Shown here in pieces: positions 50,817-63,940 of a stretch of DNA of 64,000 bases (the first letter of the stretch is position 1; every line of letters starts with the position of its first letter). This stretch comes from Diorhabda sublineata (Eukaryota > Arthropoda > Insecta > Coleoptera > Chrysomelidae): NCBI RefSeq assembly GCF_026230105.1, contig NC_079479.1, positions 17,743,734-17,807,733 on the forward strand, in the 5' to 3' direction. Both the position numbers and the translations under genes were made by a program. The notes beneath the pieces are model-generated. The model was not told where the DNA came from and made no database searches. It saw nothing but the letters and a program-made list of their open reading frames with translations.

Positions 50817-51851
50817 ATGATGGATGTTGATGGTGAAAAAGAACAATTAAATCAGGATAAGGATACTACAGAACCAAGTCCAAAAAAAATAAGGTAAAGA
50901 AAACAAAATTATTAGCTAGCAGCCGTTTAAATGGATCGGTTAACGGTGAAGAAGAACAAGTAAATGGAAACGATAGTTTAGAATGTAGTCTGAAAATAAA
51001 GAAATTATTAACAAATAGTGTTGTAAATAGTATAGTTGATAGTGAAATGTTTCTATAGATTATAAAAAGAAAAATATCAAAAGTGTTTTAAAAATATAAA
51101 TATGGACCAATTGAGAAGACATTAAGGTTTAAAGGTATACCCGTTGTGATCCAAAAATACCCAAAAAAGTCGCTTCCATCAAAAAAGAATTTCATTCTGA
51201 TATAAAGAGTATGTATCTATCTTTTGTTTTATAAGGTAATATTTAATTTCCAAATCAGATATATTATATTATTTCAAATGCTATCTAAATTTATTAATTA
51301 ACAGATTCAACATAGGTAACTAATGGAAATTAATATTAAATTTTATTATTGATTGCTTTAATATTTTCTCATTAGTATTGGCATTTTTTACCTTCATTTT
51401 TTACAGATTTGTCAAACAAGAAGATGCTCAAATGCAGTTCAACAAAATGGTAATGTTTTCAAAGAAAAGCATTTGTGTGTTCGTTGGTGGGGATCTATTA
51501 CAAAAAATGATAAGTGCAAGGCAATATTTGTTGGAAATTTTGATTTCTGTAAGTTTTATTAATGACATACATATTTTTGAATATTCAATAAGTATTAATT
51601 ATATTTATTATTCCTTTGAGACCTAAGGAGCTGAAGAAGAGCAGTTATGGAAATTATTTGAACCTTATGGTTTGATAGAATCAGCTGTTAGAATTGTCAG
51701 AGACCCTCGTACCAGTATGGGAAAAGGATTTAGATATGTCAATTTCAAAGATGCCGATGCTGTACAATCAGATTTCCAAATGGAAAATGTGAAACTTGGT
51801 GATCGGGAATTGAGAATTAAAAGCGAGTCATATAACTGGTTGCGGATATAA
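50817..51851 (+). pseudogene. Rbm34: Decayed RBM34/Nop12-type two-RRM protein gene, copy 2 (less damaged)
   Basis: Same gene remnant as copy 1 but more complete. It retains the 47 bp lost there, so the region before RRM2 (DLLQ, then NDKCKAIFVGNFDF when the frame is shifted) is present in exon 51407-51548, with a ttacag acceptor and a gtaagt donor. The last exon, 51628-51851, carries the rest of RRM2 including KGFRYVNF; the usual RNP1 glycine is replaced by Arg. The N-terminal part lacks the TGA of copy 1 and differs by a 9-bp in-frame deletion near 50827 and a 3-bp A-run change. Three frame breaks remain, each one base short in an A-run (near 50882-50889, 51161-51166 and 51522-51527). TAG at 51056 and the missing stretch before YGPIE (51101) show real decay. 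It cannot encode the full protein as written. Confidence 0.78.
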
Positions 51852-52638
51852 CAGGCGTTACAAAAACACTTTCAGTAAAAATCAAACAAGAAAAATTGAA
51901 TTTTCACGAAAACCATTGCTCAAATTCGAAAACTAATGTGATTTGCACAGAGCGGTATTTTGGTATAAGGATCCCAGAAAAGCTATCAGTTTTTTCGAAA
52001 AAAGATCATTTAGGGGGGAAAAGTGGAGAAAAAACGTAAAAATCGGATTTTCACGAAAACCGATGCTTAAATTCGAAAACTAATGTGATTTTCGAAATCT
52101 CTATGAGAAAATACATGATACCACATATTTTTTTCGATACTTTCCTTTATCTGATGTGTTTAGATAGTTGTTTTTAGAAATATCAAATTTGTATATAATT
52201 GATTTAGTCTCACCCTTAAGGAGAGGCAACCAATTATACACAATGCTTCGAACTGGTTGTTATATAAACAGGAGAAAGACTATAATTAGTTTCCGGCATC
52301 GCTCGGTAGACAGCGACATAATCGTAAAATCATAGAATGAGTAAAAGGATTGTGGTTTCAATTCAAAAACATTTTTTTATTTTATCTATGAGACGTATAA
52401 CGGGTTGCGAATATGACAGGCGCTACAAAACACGTGCATCCTCTGTGCCATAATGTCCGAACCACACTTTCCTCACAGTTACTCACTGTATAGCAGAGAC
52501 GAAAGTTTGTGTTGTATCGGGCAGATGGCGGTGGGTGAATCAAGAGGAGAAAATTGGATTTTCACGAAAACCATTCCTCAAATTCGAAAACTACTGTGAT
52601 TTTCGGAATCTCCATGGGACAATACATGATACCAAGTG
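51837..52638 (+). repeat. Dispersed repeat R3 in U copy 2
   Basis: Copy 2 of the R3 modules that cap the RBM34-like remnant, with module B at about 51899-51944, 52044-52124 and 52554-52634. Very similar to copy 1. Confidence 0.72.
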
Positions 52639-52879
52639 TCAAAATTATTCAGAACTAATACAAAATAAAGATAGTCATTAAGTAAATGGTCTTTTTTATT
52701 ACCAAGACAAACCTTTCCACTTTGAAGCAAAGCTGCAATAATATAATCAACTATTTTCTCCAAATTGTCATACTTAATAATTTTCATTACATGACTTAAT
52801 TATCATATGGTTTTTCCAAGTTTAAACAAACTTCGTGTATAACAAGAAAACAATTATAAATTAGAAAAGAATTCAAATT
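52639..52879. other. AT-rich noncoding stretch shared with copy 1
   Basis: Equivalent of 38861-39101. A minus-strand frame spans this region but its C-terminal third is the R3 repeat, so it is not called as a gene. Confidence 0.5.
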
Positions 52880-53107
52880 GTCTTTGAATTATAATAAGGC
52901 GATTTTAATAAATTCTCTCTAACATTACAGAGTGACGACATCAATCTCGATTTTTTTCCAGCAGAATTACTACAATTTGAACGAACTTGAATGTTAGTAA
53001 TCCCTTCGATAAAACTATTTCTTCTCATTATTTTATGTTGTTCTTGAACTCTTATTGGGGTGGGAGTACTCCCAATTTTTTCTTTGCAACTCGAAGATGC
53101 ACTGAAA

Positions 53108-53174
<67 letters not shown>

Positions 53175-54392
53175 ATAAGTGTTTCCTTCAATTGATTCCT
53201 GACACTACTAATATTTTAAAAAAATTTAAAATGAGTTTGTGCATTCTGTTATTATTGGGTGTATGTGTATTTTAGGTTGAAACTGATTTTTCTTTCTCTT
53301 CTAAATTCCATAATCTTATGTGTAGGGGGTTGATTACCCCAATACCTACCAAATATCCAATGTTAGCTATAAATTTCAATCCGTCAGCCATGAGTTAAAC
53401 TGTATAAAAAGTTACCAAAAACGTTGCTGAAATGGTTATTTTGTTTATCTGTTTCCGATATCACAGAGTAAATTTTGTATATATGTGCATTATTATGAAA
53501 TTACTTCTTGTAGTTCGTGTTTATAAGAGACTTTATTAGGTATATCATTATTTACAATGATACAATTGAAATTCTTTGAAATTTTTTTTAGAAATTTTTA
53601 GTATCATACAATTGGTCATTGTATGTATTTTTATTTTACATTTTATAGTTAATTTTACGATGAGTCAAACCAAGACTTGAAATTTGAGATTCAAACTTTA
53701 TACATCTTACACATATCACTTCAGTACAAAGATGAAATGAACATAAAATAGGTAATGATACTAATGTCATTTTATTATTATAAAAAAATTTTACTTTTTG
53801 TAGTACTCGTGCTACAAAACGAGTTATTGTGAGAGTAGGAACAGTGTTTCACAAAATAATCATTGTAACTTTGTTTTTAGTAATTTTTCATGTCATGCAG
53901 TTAGATGGACTAGTTAACTTGAATTTTGACGGACTTTGGTGTTGGCAAAGATAAACTTAAATCGTATGACTTATTTAAGTCACAGTTTACAGCAATTGTT
54001 CACTCGTGGTCGGCACCTTTGATCTCTGTTTCAATTTTTCCATTGCGCAACATTACATTGATGGAGGTGGAGCCAACTGATACAACGATCGCATGATGTT
54101 TTGTAAACTTATTATAACGGCCAGTAAGTAATAAATGACAAATATTCTGCGTATTGGATTTGTTCTCCAGGAGAGAGAGAATTAAGAGTTTATTCCTTAT
54201 TCAAAATTATGAAATTTCACAACCAGTTTCAAACCAGCCAAATATTTCGAAAATTTATTTTCATAAGATAGTAATCAATGCAAAAAATACTTTATCTTAC
54301 CCAATAGAAATAGCAGGATTGGAGAACCAATATTCTTTAAATATATGTTTTAAGCTTAACACGTTTTAACCAAATTGAACTGATATTGTCAC
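52880..54392. other. Copy-2-specific 1.5-kb segment
   Basis: 1513 bp with no counterpart in copy 1, which has 130 unrelated bp between the same flanks. It contains a (TA)n tract (53109-53173). I see no terminal repeats, no clear target-site duplication and no recognisable coding region. It could be ancestral sequence lost from copy 1 with filler, or an insertion of unknown type. Confidence 0.85.
53109..53173. repeat. (TA)n microsatellite in the copy-2-specific segment
   Basis: About 32 TA units. The short IYIYIY-rich frames across it are artefacts. Confidence 0.97.
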
Positions 54393-57300
54393 GTTTACAT
54401 CGCTAAATATCTGTAAATGCGAAAAAAATTACTTCATTTACTACCATTGTTATATGAAAATTAGGTCTGTGAAATTCGGAGATATCGACCACCAAATTGG
54501 ATTGCCCATATAATATCAATTTTCCAACCATTCTCTCTTTTACTTGTTTTGCACAAGCTCAATCCAACTATTTATCCTTTGCTGTTTTTACTCATTTCAT
54601 CATACCTAGGTTCTTTTGTAAATTTATACATGCCCATTGCACAATACCTAATAAGTACCTTTTGCTTCTAAACAGCCCCCCCCCCCAGGGGTAATTTACC
54701 ATATTCTAATTCGTTATAAATTTTTCTCCAGAACCCTTCATATTATTTGGTTTATGTCTCAGATAAAAGCGTATTATACGATTCAAGTACTTTAAATTTG
54801 AATTCAAATAATCACATCCAATTAAAAATTAGAAAAAATATTGTGTGAAACACGTTGGAAAACAGTATTTTTTGCCAAATTTTAGAGGTAAATGCAACTC
54901 GGAATTGAGGCGATGCGATTAGTTCTTTATAATATGACAAAACAAGAAATATTTAAAATTCTACCGATTACGAAGATGCCTGTCAATTGGTCATTTGGTG
55001 ACATTCACTCACTTAAACCGCTGTAAAATCGGTAAGTTTCACTCTACCCAAATATATATGTTTCTAATATGTTTATTCTTGATATACCTACCTATTTAAA
55101 ATTGAAAAATGAATAACTGGAATTCGAACGTTACAGATAAAAACGCGGTCAAAGCGACAACAAAGCTCTCTGATATCGACAAAAACAATACATAAACAGA
55201 GGGGAGTTTTTTTATTCGCATTCATTCATATTTGTCTAGTAGAACGTAAAACAATCGCCAAGTAGGAATTTTTGGCACTCTTAATGAAACCTACAAAGGA
55301 AATATGCCACCAGAAGTTTTATATTTTTGGAGAAAATCGTGGATTTAATCATACCGCCTAAAATAATGGTTATACATAAAAAGTGTGGAGAGATATTTGC
55401 CTATTTGCGTTAGGTATTCTTAAATAAAAAATTGTATGTGCTTATAAAAAACGCATATTTCCAACTAACTTTGAAATATGTCTCGTACAAGGGATTATGA
55501 TAGTTTTGCTTGATAAATAAACTATTATTAGCAATATGTCCGTAAAACTTTATGTGATTTTACAATACAAACCCGTAAATTTATGTTACGGTGATTTTGC
55601 TCAGCTTACAGAGTGATAAAGAGAAAACAATAAAAATCATTTATTAAATTATGTAGGTACCTATATAAAATTTGTTTTGTGTTTTTGTTTAGCAATTTAG
55701 TGAATACGTGAATAGATAAGGAATTGATTCTCATTACACATATATACGGGGTACAACATTAGTTAATAAAATAACTTTTTTTATACAAAATATGACGTTG
55801 TAGCTTAGTGTCAGTATTAAACACCTTCCAGAAAGCTAGAAGATTCAATAACAAAGAATGAAATTTGCATAGTACTTTAGAACCTAAGTGTTCATAGGTG
55901 ATCTGCTTGAATCTACATCGCGTGTATTTGTTATATTTTGTACTGGTCGACTAGCAACATGATGTTTCAGACAAATGCAATCGTATATGTCGATAAAATT
56001 TTTCCATATCTATATGGTACTGTATAAAGCGTACAGGCTCTTTCATACATGAATGATGATAAATTTTGCATGTCTATGTGATGTGTTAAATAATCAAAAT
56101 ATTTTTGTAAGCCTTATGAGGAGTTGCTAAATCGGCTGCTAGCAAAGAATATAGAAACACTAGAACAATTGTTTTTCTAATCGTGGAAGTCATCCAGGAA
56201 TTGTTAAAACCTTGTACTAAACAACTAAAAAAATATTTGACATAATGTTCACAAATTCTTCTTTAAAAATAAAATCCCAACTTTGGATAGAATTCTGACT
56301 GAAATAAAGTAATGCTCAAATTTTCCACTAATGTCTCGTTTATCATTGCTAAACTAAAGATATTTCTAGTGATTTCATACGAACGTATTTACTGTTTCAT
56401 GGATTAATAAATAATAGAGACAATATAAGTACTAGTTCAAATATTCTGTAAAATGTTTATTTGTTACAAATAATGTTTGATAAAAAATTATGCAAATACC
56501 TCAATGACTTAACTATTTTCATACGAAATCGAATTATTTAGTACCAAAATTACTGTTTTCAGTATTAAAGTTAACGAAAAACTAGGCCGTTTTTCATACC
56601 ATTTCGAAATTTTCTGTTCGATATAGGTAGTAGACACCTGATCTTGCTAATAATAAAAAAGAAATATACAGAAGAAGAGATGACAAATTATCAATCTTCT
56701 ATTTATTTCTTTCTAGGACAAAAATTCTTATTTGTATTCTTAAATCAAACAAGTTATTCTGTTAATTTGTTTCAACTGATATTGATATAGTTACTAGATT
56801 GGGAGCAATAACATAAAATACTAGTAATACTAAATTTTAGTCTGGATGAATAAATTACAGACTCAATAATATGCTCGAACTAAATAATAATTAAGCTAAT
56901 AGACACATCGAAACCGAGAGGACCTATGCATAGGTATTATTGAAACGGAAGAGACAATACAACGAAATGTGAAATTAAATCTGTAAATTATTGCTTATTC
57001 GTCGACTACTTTTGTAAGGTTTAACAGTTGACAAATTTGCTTACACATGAATAATTGAAGTTTTAATTTATCAAAACATCAGTTGAAGTGTTTTAAATTG
57101 ACACCTTCAAGTATGATGTATGAATTAACAGTACAAGTACAAGAACATGTTCGATTTGAAAATACAAATATCTTTATGTTCTAGAAATATATCACCAAAA
57201 TATCTTTGTGATACATTTTAGTAGAATAATGTATTTGTTATCATTTGTATGGAAAAGGGCATAGTTTTCATTAGGTTGGAACGATGAAAAACAGGCAATT

Positions 57301-59834
57301 CCAGTATACATTTGGTTTAAAAGTAGTTTAATCATTCAACTATGATAAGTGGAGAGTAACACTTGTATTAACCATTTCTCAACAAAAGAGAACTTCAACC
57401 AAAAATGTAGGTATTAAAAATAAAAATGTAGGTATTTATTAAAAATATCATCAACACAATACATTGTCGTTTTTAAAAGCAAAGGACAATTAAAAAAATT
57501 CTTTTACGAAATAAAATGATCTTTTTATCGGTCTTCATACATCAAAAGGTCTGTCTATGCAAAAAACAATATATATGTATGTTAAATATACGCCAGTTCC
57601 TTTAGGCGATTAGGCGGCGTTGCACGATCATGCATGAAAGGAATCTATATCATTACACTACTTTATTTAAGAACTAAAGAAATACTTTAAACGAGTAAAA
57701 TAGTGATACTGGTCTTTGGTGTGTTCTAAAAATGATGGTAATTAGTATATTGGAAATATTTATTTTTCGAATAGGTTTTATCATTATAGGTAACTGATGA
57801 AATGATTTCGGTTTTAATTGTGCTATCATTGTACAAATTTTATCTATATCCCTTAAAGGCTCACAAAGACCATCTCAAGTACCGAAAGTGAAATGTTATA
57901 ATATATAATAAAACGATTTAGTCTAGAGCCGTAATTGTTCTATTTTTATCTATCCTTCCTCTTCATTTTCAATCTACATGTTGAAAGTGTATGTTCCCAT
58001 ACAATATTCCTTTTTATGATAACAAAAATCGTTCGTCATTTGATTTTAACGTAAAACAATAATCGTCCCACTCTCAACGGAAAATGCAAAGGTTACACAG
58101 CATTACCAATGTGAGATATAGTGAGATAGACAATCTAAAGTCAGCGTAGATTATTACAGTTAAAATAAGGATACTAGACTATACACCGAATGTACATTTG
58201 TTTCTTTCTAACATATTGTCGCTTATGGACCGTGTGTTAAATCCTAAGTTACCAAGAAATATTCCTAACACTGTATATTAGATAACATCACAGAAATACA
58301 TACAATTGAAAATATTTGAATAGTTTTCATGAAATTCTAAATAAAAATGTTTCTTTGATTTGCATGGTAAATAAGGATCAAAAGAATTTGTTGATTGTAA
58401 CAATTTTTGTCCATGTATACAACAACAACAATATTATGAAACCAAAACAAAAATTATTGTATTGAGTTGCCTTGTGAAACGGGAGTGACTAGTGACCCGT
58501 CCAAAATCCAGCCGACAAACAATAACCTAATTCTAAACGTAAACTAGATTATTCAGTTACTTATTTAAAATTATTATATATTGGATGCATATTAAACGTT
58601 AGTCAAGTAATACCGAATGGGTTAATATTAATTAAGTTAAAATTATTTTCCTTCGTTAGACTGTTGGCGTTTGCCGTTAAGGTCGATGAAGTTTAAGCTT
58701 CTGGAAAACTTTCATTATGATTATCTGACTTTGAAGTAGACGGTTGGGGATCTGTTGGTATGTTTGGTCAATGGTTACTTATCTTAACTTCGGATCGGTG
58801 AGTGGACAAATTCAAATAAACTCACTCGTTGTTCTGTCAGATTATAAGTACTCCCGATGCAGTTCTGTGCCAAATTAATTTTCACAAAAAGAAATAATTC
58901 AAATTTTACTTTCATATAAACTAAAAGTAACAAAATAAATAAGGTACCTACCTTTTTCGACAAATATATGGACAATAATACCTCACATATCCTCCTTGGC
59001 GCATAATTACTATTATATGATTAATCTTATTCTGTCAAGTTACTAAACCTATTTTTATGATGGTACGTTGGGTTTATTGGTTATATTTTGAAAATTCTTA
59101 ATAAAAATCGATCTCATACACCATGAGTACCAAAAATGTCTCGTCTGGTGCTTAAGGTAAATACTGAATAAATTCTCTGCTGAAAATATTGGACTTTTTT
59201 TGGACAATACCCAACAGTTCCCTTTTCAAGCAAACGGGTAACGACATAAACCGATAGAAGTCTTAATGAAATGATTTGAATGACGAGTATTAAACTCACA
59301 GCCTTCATACAGCTTTTCGTCACAAAATATACTATAAGTTTTCTCATTCATATTTGCACTACTTTTGGAGCAGCATTTCTTGAAATATAGGTGTTAGGAA
59401 TATTTCATGGTGACATAGGATTCTACACACAGTCCATAAGCGACAATGTGTTAGAAAGAAACAAGTATAAATTCAGTGCATTACTCTTTTCCTAAAACAT
59501 AATATCATAACAGAGCAAAGGTAGGTACAAATATCCAATTCTAACATCTCTATTATCAATTTGCTAAAACTGAAAATTTTAATACGTAGCTATAAAGTAC
59601 AATTTGGGGTTCAAATTTTTGGCCAAAGTTCAAGAACTGATGAGAGTGAACGGGTTTTGTTATTAGGCAAATAACAAAAATCGTCTGACTATCTTAGCCA
59701 CTTTCCTAAATTTTAATAGAAAAATCATAATTGTCCAGATGATTGAGTCTCTATTAGAATAGTTGCTAACGCGAATCCTCCTTAGAGTTGCTGGATTTAA
59801 TGCTAAATAAACAATGGTTCTCTTATTCGATTCA
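54393..59834. other. AT-rich noncoding interior of U copy 2
   Basis: Equivalent of 39232-44596. It holds a C11 tract (54676-54686) and the 83-bp insertion at about 59248-59330. No supportable gene, RNA gene or transposon was seen. Confidence 0.6.
59248..59330. other. 83-bp insertion relative to copy 1
   Basis: Between cgacat and actataag, copy 2 has 83 extra bp. Both edges carry at, so this may be a small insertion, or a deletion in copy 1 between 2-bp matches. It creates a 77-codon minus-strand frame with no recognisable product. Confidence 0.85.
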
Positions 59835-59918
59835 GTCCTCGAATTGCTATATGCTGTCCCCGAATTGCTCAATGTGGTCCCCATTTTGCTCAATAGTGTC
59901 CTCAAACACCAAATTTGA
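59835..59918 (+). repeat. 21-bp minisatellite (4 units), copy 2
   Basis: Same array as 44597-44680. Confidence 0.85.
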
Positions 59919-60041
59919 TAGTCCCCAAACTGCCCGAGTCCTCAAAACAATAGTTAGGCATATAAAAACTTTGGGGACAGTCCTCAAATGTCCTCAAAAC
60001 AATCACTTACAGAAATATTTTGTCCCCAAACTAACACTTTG

Positions 60042-60182
<141 letters not shown>

Positions 60183-60408
60183 ATTGAAATCATTTCTAGT
60201 CATACGGTGTTTTTTTATAATTGGGTATTAAAATTATAAATCGATTCAAATATACCAAAAAAAAAATAACTGAACTAATAAAAATAGATTCGAACAAACA
60301 AAAGACATTCTCTACCTTGGTCTTCTTAGTTTTGAGGTTGTCGGAGTGCCATTTGAATCTCTACTTATTTTTTCTCTGTTACTTCGCTCAGTCAAAGAAT
60401 TTGATCTG

Positions 60409-60453
<45 letters not shown>

Positions 60454-60454
60454 A
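60409..60454. repeat. (TA)n microsatellite, copy 2
   Basis: About half the length of the copy 1 tract, with one TTTA interruption. Confidence 0.96.
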
Positions 60455-60568
60455 AGGATTAAAATGGTTTAGATTAATTATTACAAATATCAATTTAATA
60501 TGACAATAGAAAAACATACCTGTTTAGGAATGATTTACGTGAATTATATTTAGGGGAGCTATTGTTAC

Positions 60569-61474
60569 TTTCAAAGTCTATCTTCCTCATTTGAAGTCGA
60601 ATTTCAACATTTCTCATATATTTGAATGAGTTTGCATCTAACTTTGTCAGATATCATCGATTTACATTCATTGCAGCCCATTGAAGTCGATTCTCACTTT
60701 GTGTTGATTGAAAATTTTCAAAGTCTATCTTCCTCATTTGAAGTCGAATTTCAACATTTCTCATATATTTGAATGAGTTTGCATCTAACTTTGTCAGATA
60801 TCGTCGATTTACATTCATTGAAACCCATTGAAGTCGATTCTCACTTTGTGTTGATTGAAAATTTTCAAAGTCTATCTTCCTCATTTGAAGTCGAATTTCA
60901 ACATTTCTCATATAATTGAATGAGTTTGCATATAACTTTGTCAGATTTCGTCGATTTACATTCATTGAAGCCCATTGAAGTCGATTCTCACTTTGTGTTG
61001 ATTGAAAATTTTCAAAGTCTATCTTCCTCATTTGAAGTCGAATTTCAACATTTCTCATATATTTGAATGAGTTTGCATCTAACTTTGTCATATATCGTCG
61101 ATTTACATTCATTGAAGCCCATTGAAGTCGATTCTCACTTTGTGTTGATTGAAAATTTTCAAAGTCTATCTTCCTCATTTGAAGTCGAATTTCAACATTT
61201 CTTATATATTTGAATGAGTTTGCATATAACTTTGTCAGATTTCGTCGATTTACATTCATTGAAGTCCATTGAAGTCGATTTTCACTTTGTGTTGATTGAA
61301 AATTTTTAAAGTCTATCTTCCCCATTTGAAGTCGTATTTCAACATTTCTCATATATTTGAATGAGTTTGCATCTAACTTTGTCAGATATCGTCGATTTAC
61401 ATTCATTGAAGCCCATTAAAGTCGATTCTCACTTTGTGTTGATTGAAAATTTTCAAAGTCTATCTTCCTCATTT
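60569..61474 (-). repeat. Satellite block 3, minus arm (6.2 monomers)
   Basis: Matches 45320-46519 monomer by monomer but lacks one marked dimer, exactly 294 bp. Same start phase after gttac and same inverted junction at the end. Confidence 0.96.
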
Positions 61475-61906
61475 CCTCATTCAAATATATGAGAAATGTT
61501 GAAATTCGACTTCAAATGGGGAAGATAGACTTTGAAAATTTTCAATCAACACAAAGTGAGGATGGACTTCAATGGGCTTCAATAAATGTAAATCGACGAT
61601 ATCTGACAAAGTTAGATGCAAACTCTTTCTAATATATAAGAAATGTTGAAATTCGACTTAAAATGAGGAAGATAGACTTTGAAAATTTTCAATCAACACA
61701 AAGTGACAATAGACTTCAATGTGCTTCAATGGATGTAAATCGACGATATATGACAAAGTTAGATGCAAACTCATTCAAATATATGAGAAATGTTGAAATT
61801 CGACTTCAAATGAGGAAGATAGACTTTGAAAATTTTCAATCAACACAAAGTGAGAATCGACTTCAATGGGCTTCAATGGATGTTAATCGACGATATCTGA
61901 CAAAGT
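61475..61906 (+). repeat. Satellite block 3, plus arm (2.9 monomers)
   Basis: Matches 46520-47245 but is two monomers (294 bp) shorter. The retained monomers carry the tttctaatat stop and the QCASMD variant. The terminal monomer is STQSENRLQ rather than SRQSDNRLQ, consistent with a deletion fusing two monomers. It ends at aaagt before U copy 3. Confidence 0.95.
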
Positions 61907-61907
61907 G

Positions 61908-61923
61908 GTTAAGAAAGCTTAAC
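61908..61923. other. Hairpin at satellite/U boundary (copy 3)
   Basis: GTTAAG-AAAG-CTTAAC, identical to copies 1 and 2. Confidence 0.7.
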
Positions 61924-63004
61924 AAAGTTTCTTTTTAGGACACTAGATAGGTACTTATTATATATTTTCAATTTTTCTACGTCTTCGTTTTTCGAATTAG
62001 TAATTTCATTAGTGATTACAGGTAGGTACATGAAAATGTTTATTAAGTAAAGAAAGAACGTAGAATTCATACAGTGTAGAATTTTTTTCAAGTTTCAAAA
62101 TTTCTGTTTCATTTTCTACCCAGTAATAAATAAAGCCTTTATCAAGTCCTAAATTTTGGATATTACATTTAGAATACGAATTATAAAAGGAAACATCGAG
62201 AATAGGTATATAAGTTTGCTTAAATAAACAAAAAAGGGTGGTTGGTTTTTGAATATAAAATTCTTGGAAGGTTAAAGAAAGGGTCTGAGAAGGTTCAACA
62301 ATTTATCAAAATATCAATCATAATTATTACATTTGGACAATAAAATAAACATAAAATTTTAAAAATAGAATAACAATCCCTCGAAAGATATTGAAATATC
62401 AACCCTAAAGACTATCTTCTACCTACCTAGGAATTATTGTACCCCGAGAAGCTCACACCAGAAATTAAATAATTGAAAAGTGAATATTGAAAGTTTTGAC
62501 TAAACAGTTTTCAAAATGCAAATCAGTCACCAGAAAAACATTCTTGACAACTTCATTAGCTCAAATTTTTTTCTATTCGAAAAAACAAAGATATTGAAGC
62601 AGCTAAGCACTAAATTCAAACAATAAATAATTTTCTCTTTCCTATACCCACCAATTATTGAACAAGAGGAACAAATACCAAAAAAAATATTAGAAACCTT
62701 CACTTGGAAAGTTTTCTATGAAACAGAAAACTCAATTATTAGTTTAGTAACAACCCTTTAGCTAATTATGTATTGAGTATCTATCAATCAAAAAAAAAAT
62801 ATGTGAAAAACGATTAGATTAATTTTGTTTTATTAAAAGATCCCCAGTTTAATGCACTTGAAAATTCAAAGTTCCAAAAGAATGGCGGCATATAACCGAT
62901 ATATAAAAGAAAATAGTTTTCAATCCATAATCTGAGACCAAATGACAAGAAATATTTTAGGTAGTAAATTTAAAATCAAATGAATAAGACAAAAAATCAC
63001 TCAC

Positions 63005-63061
63005 CAGTTCACAAATGAGGAAATCACCATCTTGGTAGTTAAGAATTTTCCGTTTATCCAT
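63005..63061 (-). other. Possible orphan exon on minus strand (copy 3)
   Basis: Third unchanged copy of MDKRKILNYQDGDFLICEL followed by gtgagtga. Confidence 0.25.
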
Positions 63062-63739
63062 AATTTTCACAATATTGCATTAAAACACGGAAAATTCTTT
63101 ATCGGATTATTGTTAACACGCACGTCCACAAACATCAAAGAAAAACAAATAATTTTTAATGTTTATTTTCACGAAAATTTTCAAATAAAAGCTATTTTCT
63201 ATCGATATACTGAGAATTTGCAATGTTTCCAATAAAAATTTTCAACATTAGTCACATTTTTAAAACTAGAAATCGAAAGTTTTTTTTGTCGTTATCGAAC
63301 AAATCCGGTATCTCTGTATTTTATTTATCTAATAATAACTATTTTGTACTACAATCGAAATAAGGTATTTTAATATTAATATCTATATATATTTTTATAT
63401 GAAAAAACACATTACAGTTGAAAAGATTTGACGTGAACAATAATTGCGTCGACATACAAAGTTGGCCGACATGCTGTCTAGACAGACAAGGGTCAACGAA
63501 CTATTTGATGCTATATTTTAGATTATCGTTTGTTTAATGTTTATAAGTAAATTAATGATTCAAACAATTTCAAATTATCTGAAGAATATGCTTAATTTTA
63601 ATTACTTTGAAAATATTAATAAAATAATAATATAACATTAGCATTCCATAAAATGTAATACACTGAAATCGTTCATTTTCCTGGAAACTTTAATTGGACA
63701 AATCTCGTTAATTTTTACATAAAGAGAATAATATCTTAC

Positions 63740-63940
63740 CTATATCAATAAGAAAATAGTTTTCACTTCACCATCGAAAACAAAATTGCACGAAATTTTA
63801 CGAATAGAAAATTTAGCATCAAATATGTCTGCCCGAATTTGTAATACTGTCAAAGTTTCATTATCTAAATAATTAAATGCATTGTTTAAAGCTTGTGACG
63901 TCACATTTGAAGTGCGCAAGTCAAAAACAAGTCTAGACAT
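63740..63940 (-). other. Small conserved minus-strand ORF (66 aa, copy 3), unknown
   Basis: Same translation as copy 2 (MSRLVFDLRTSNVTS to KTIFLLI). Unknown; weak evidence for coding. Confidence 0.25.
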
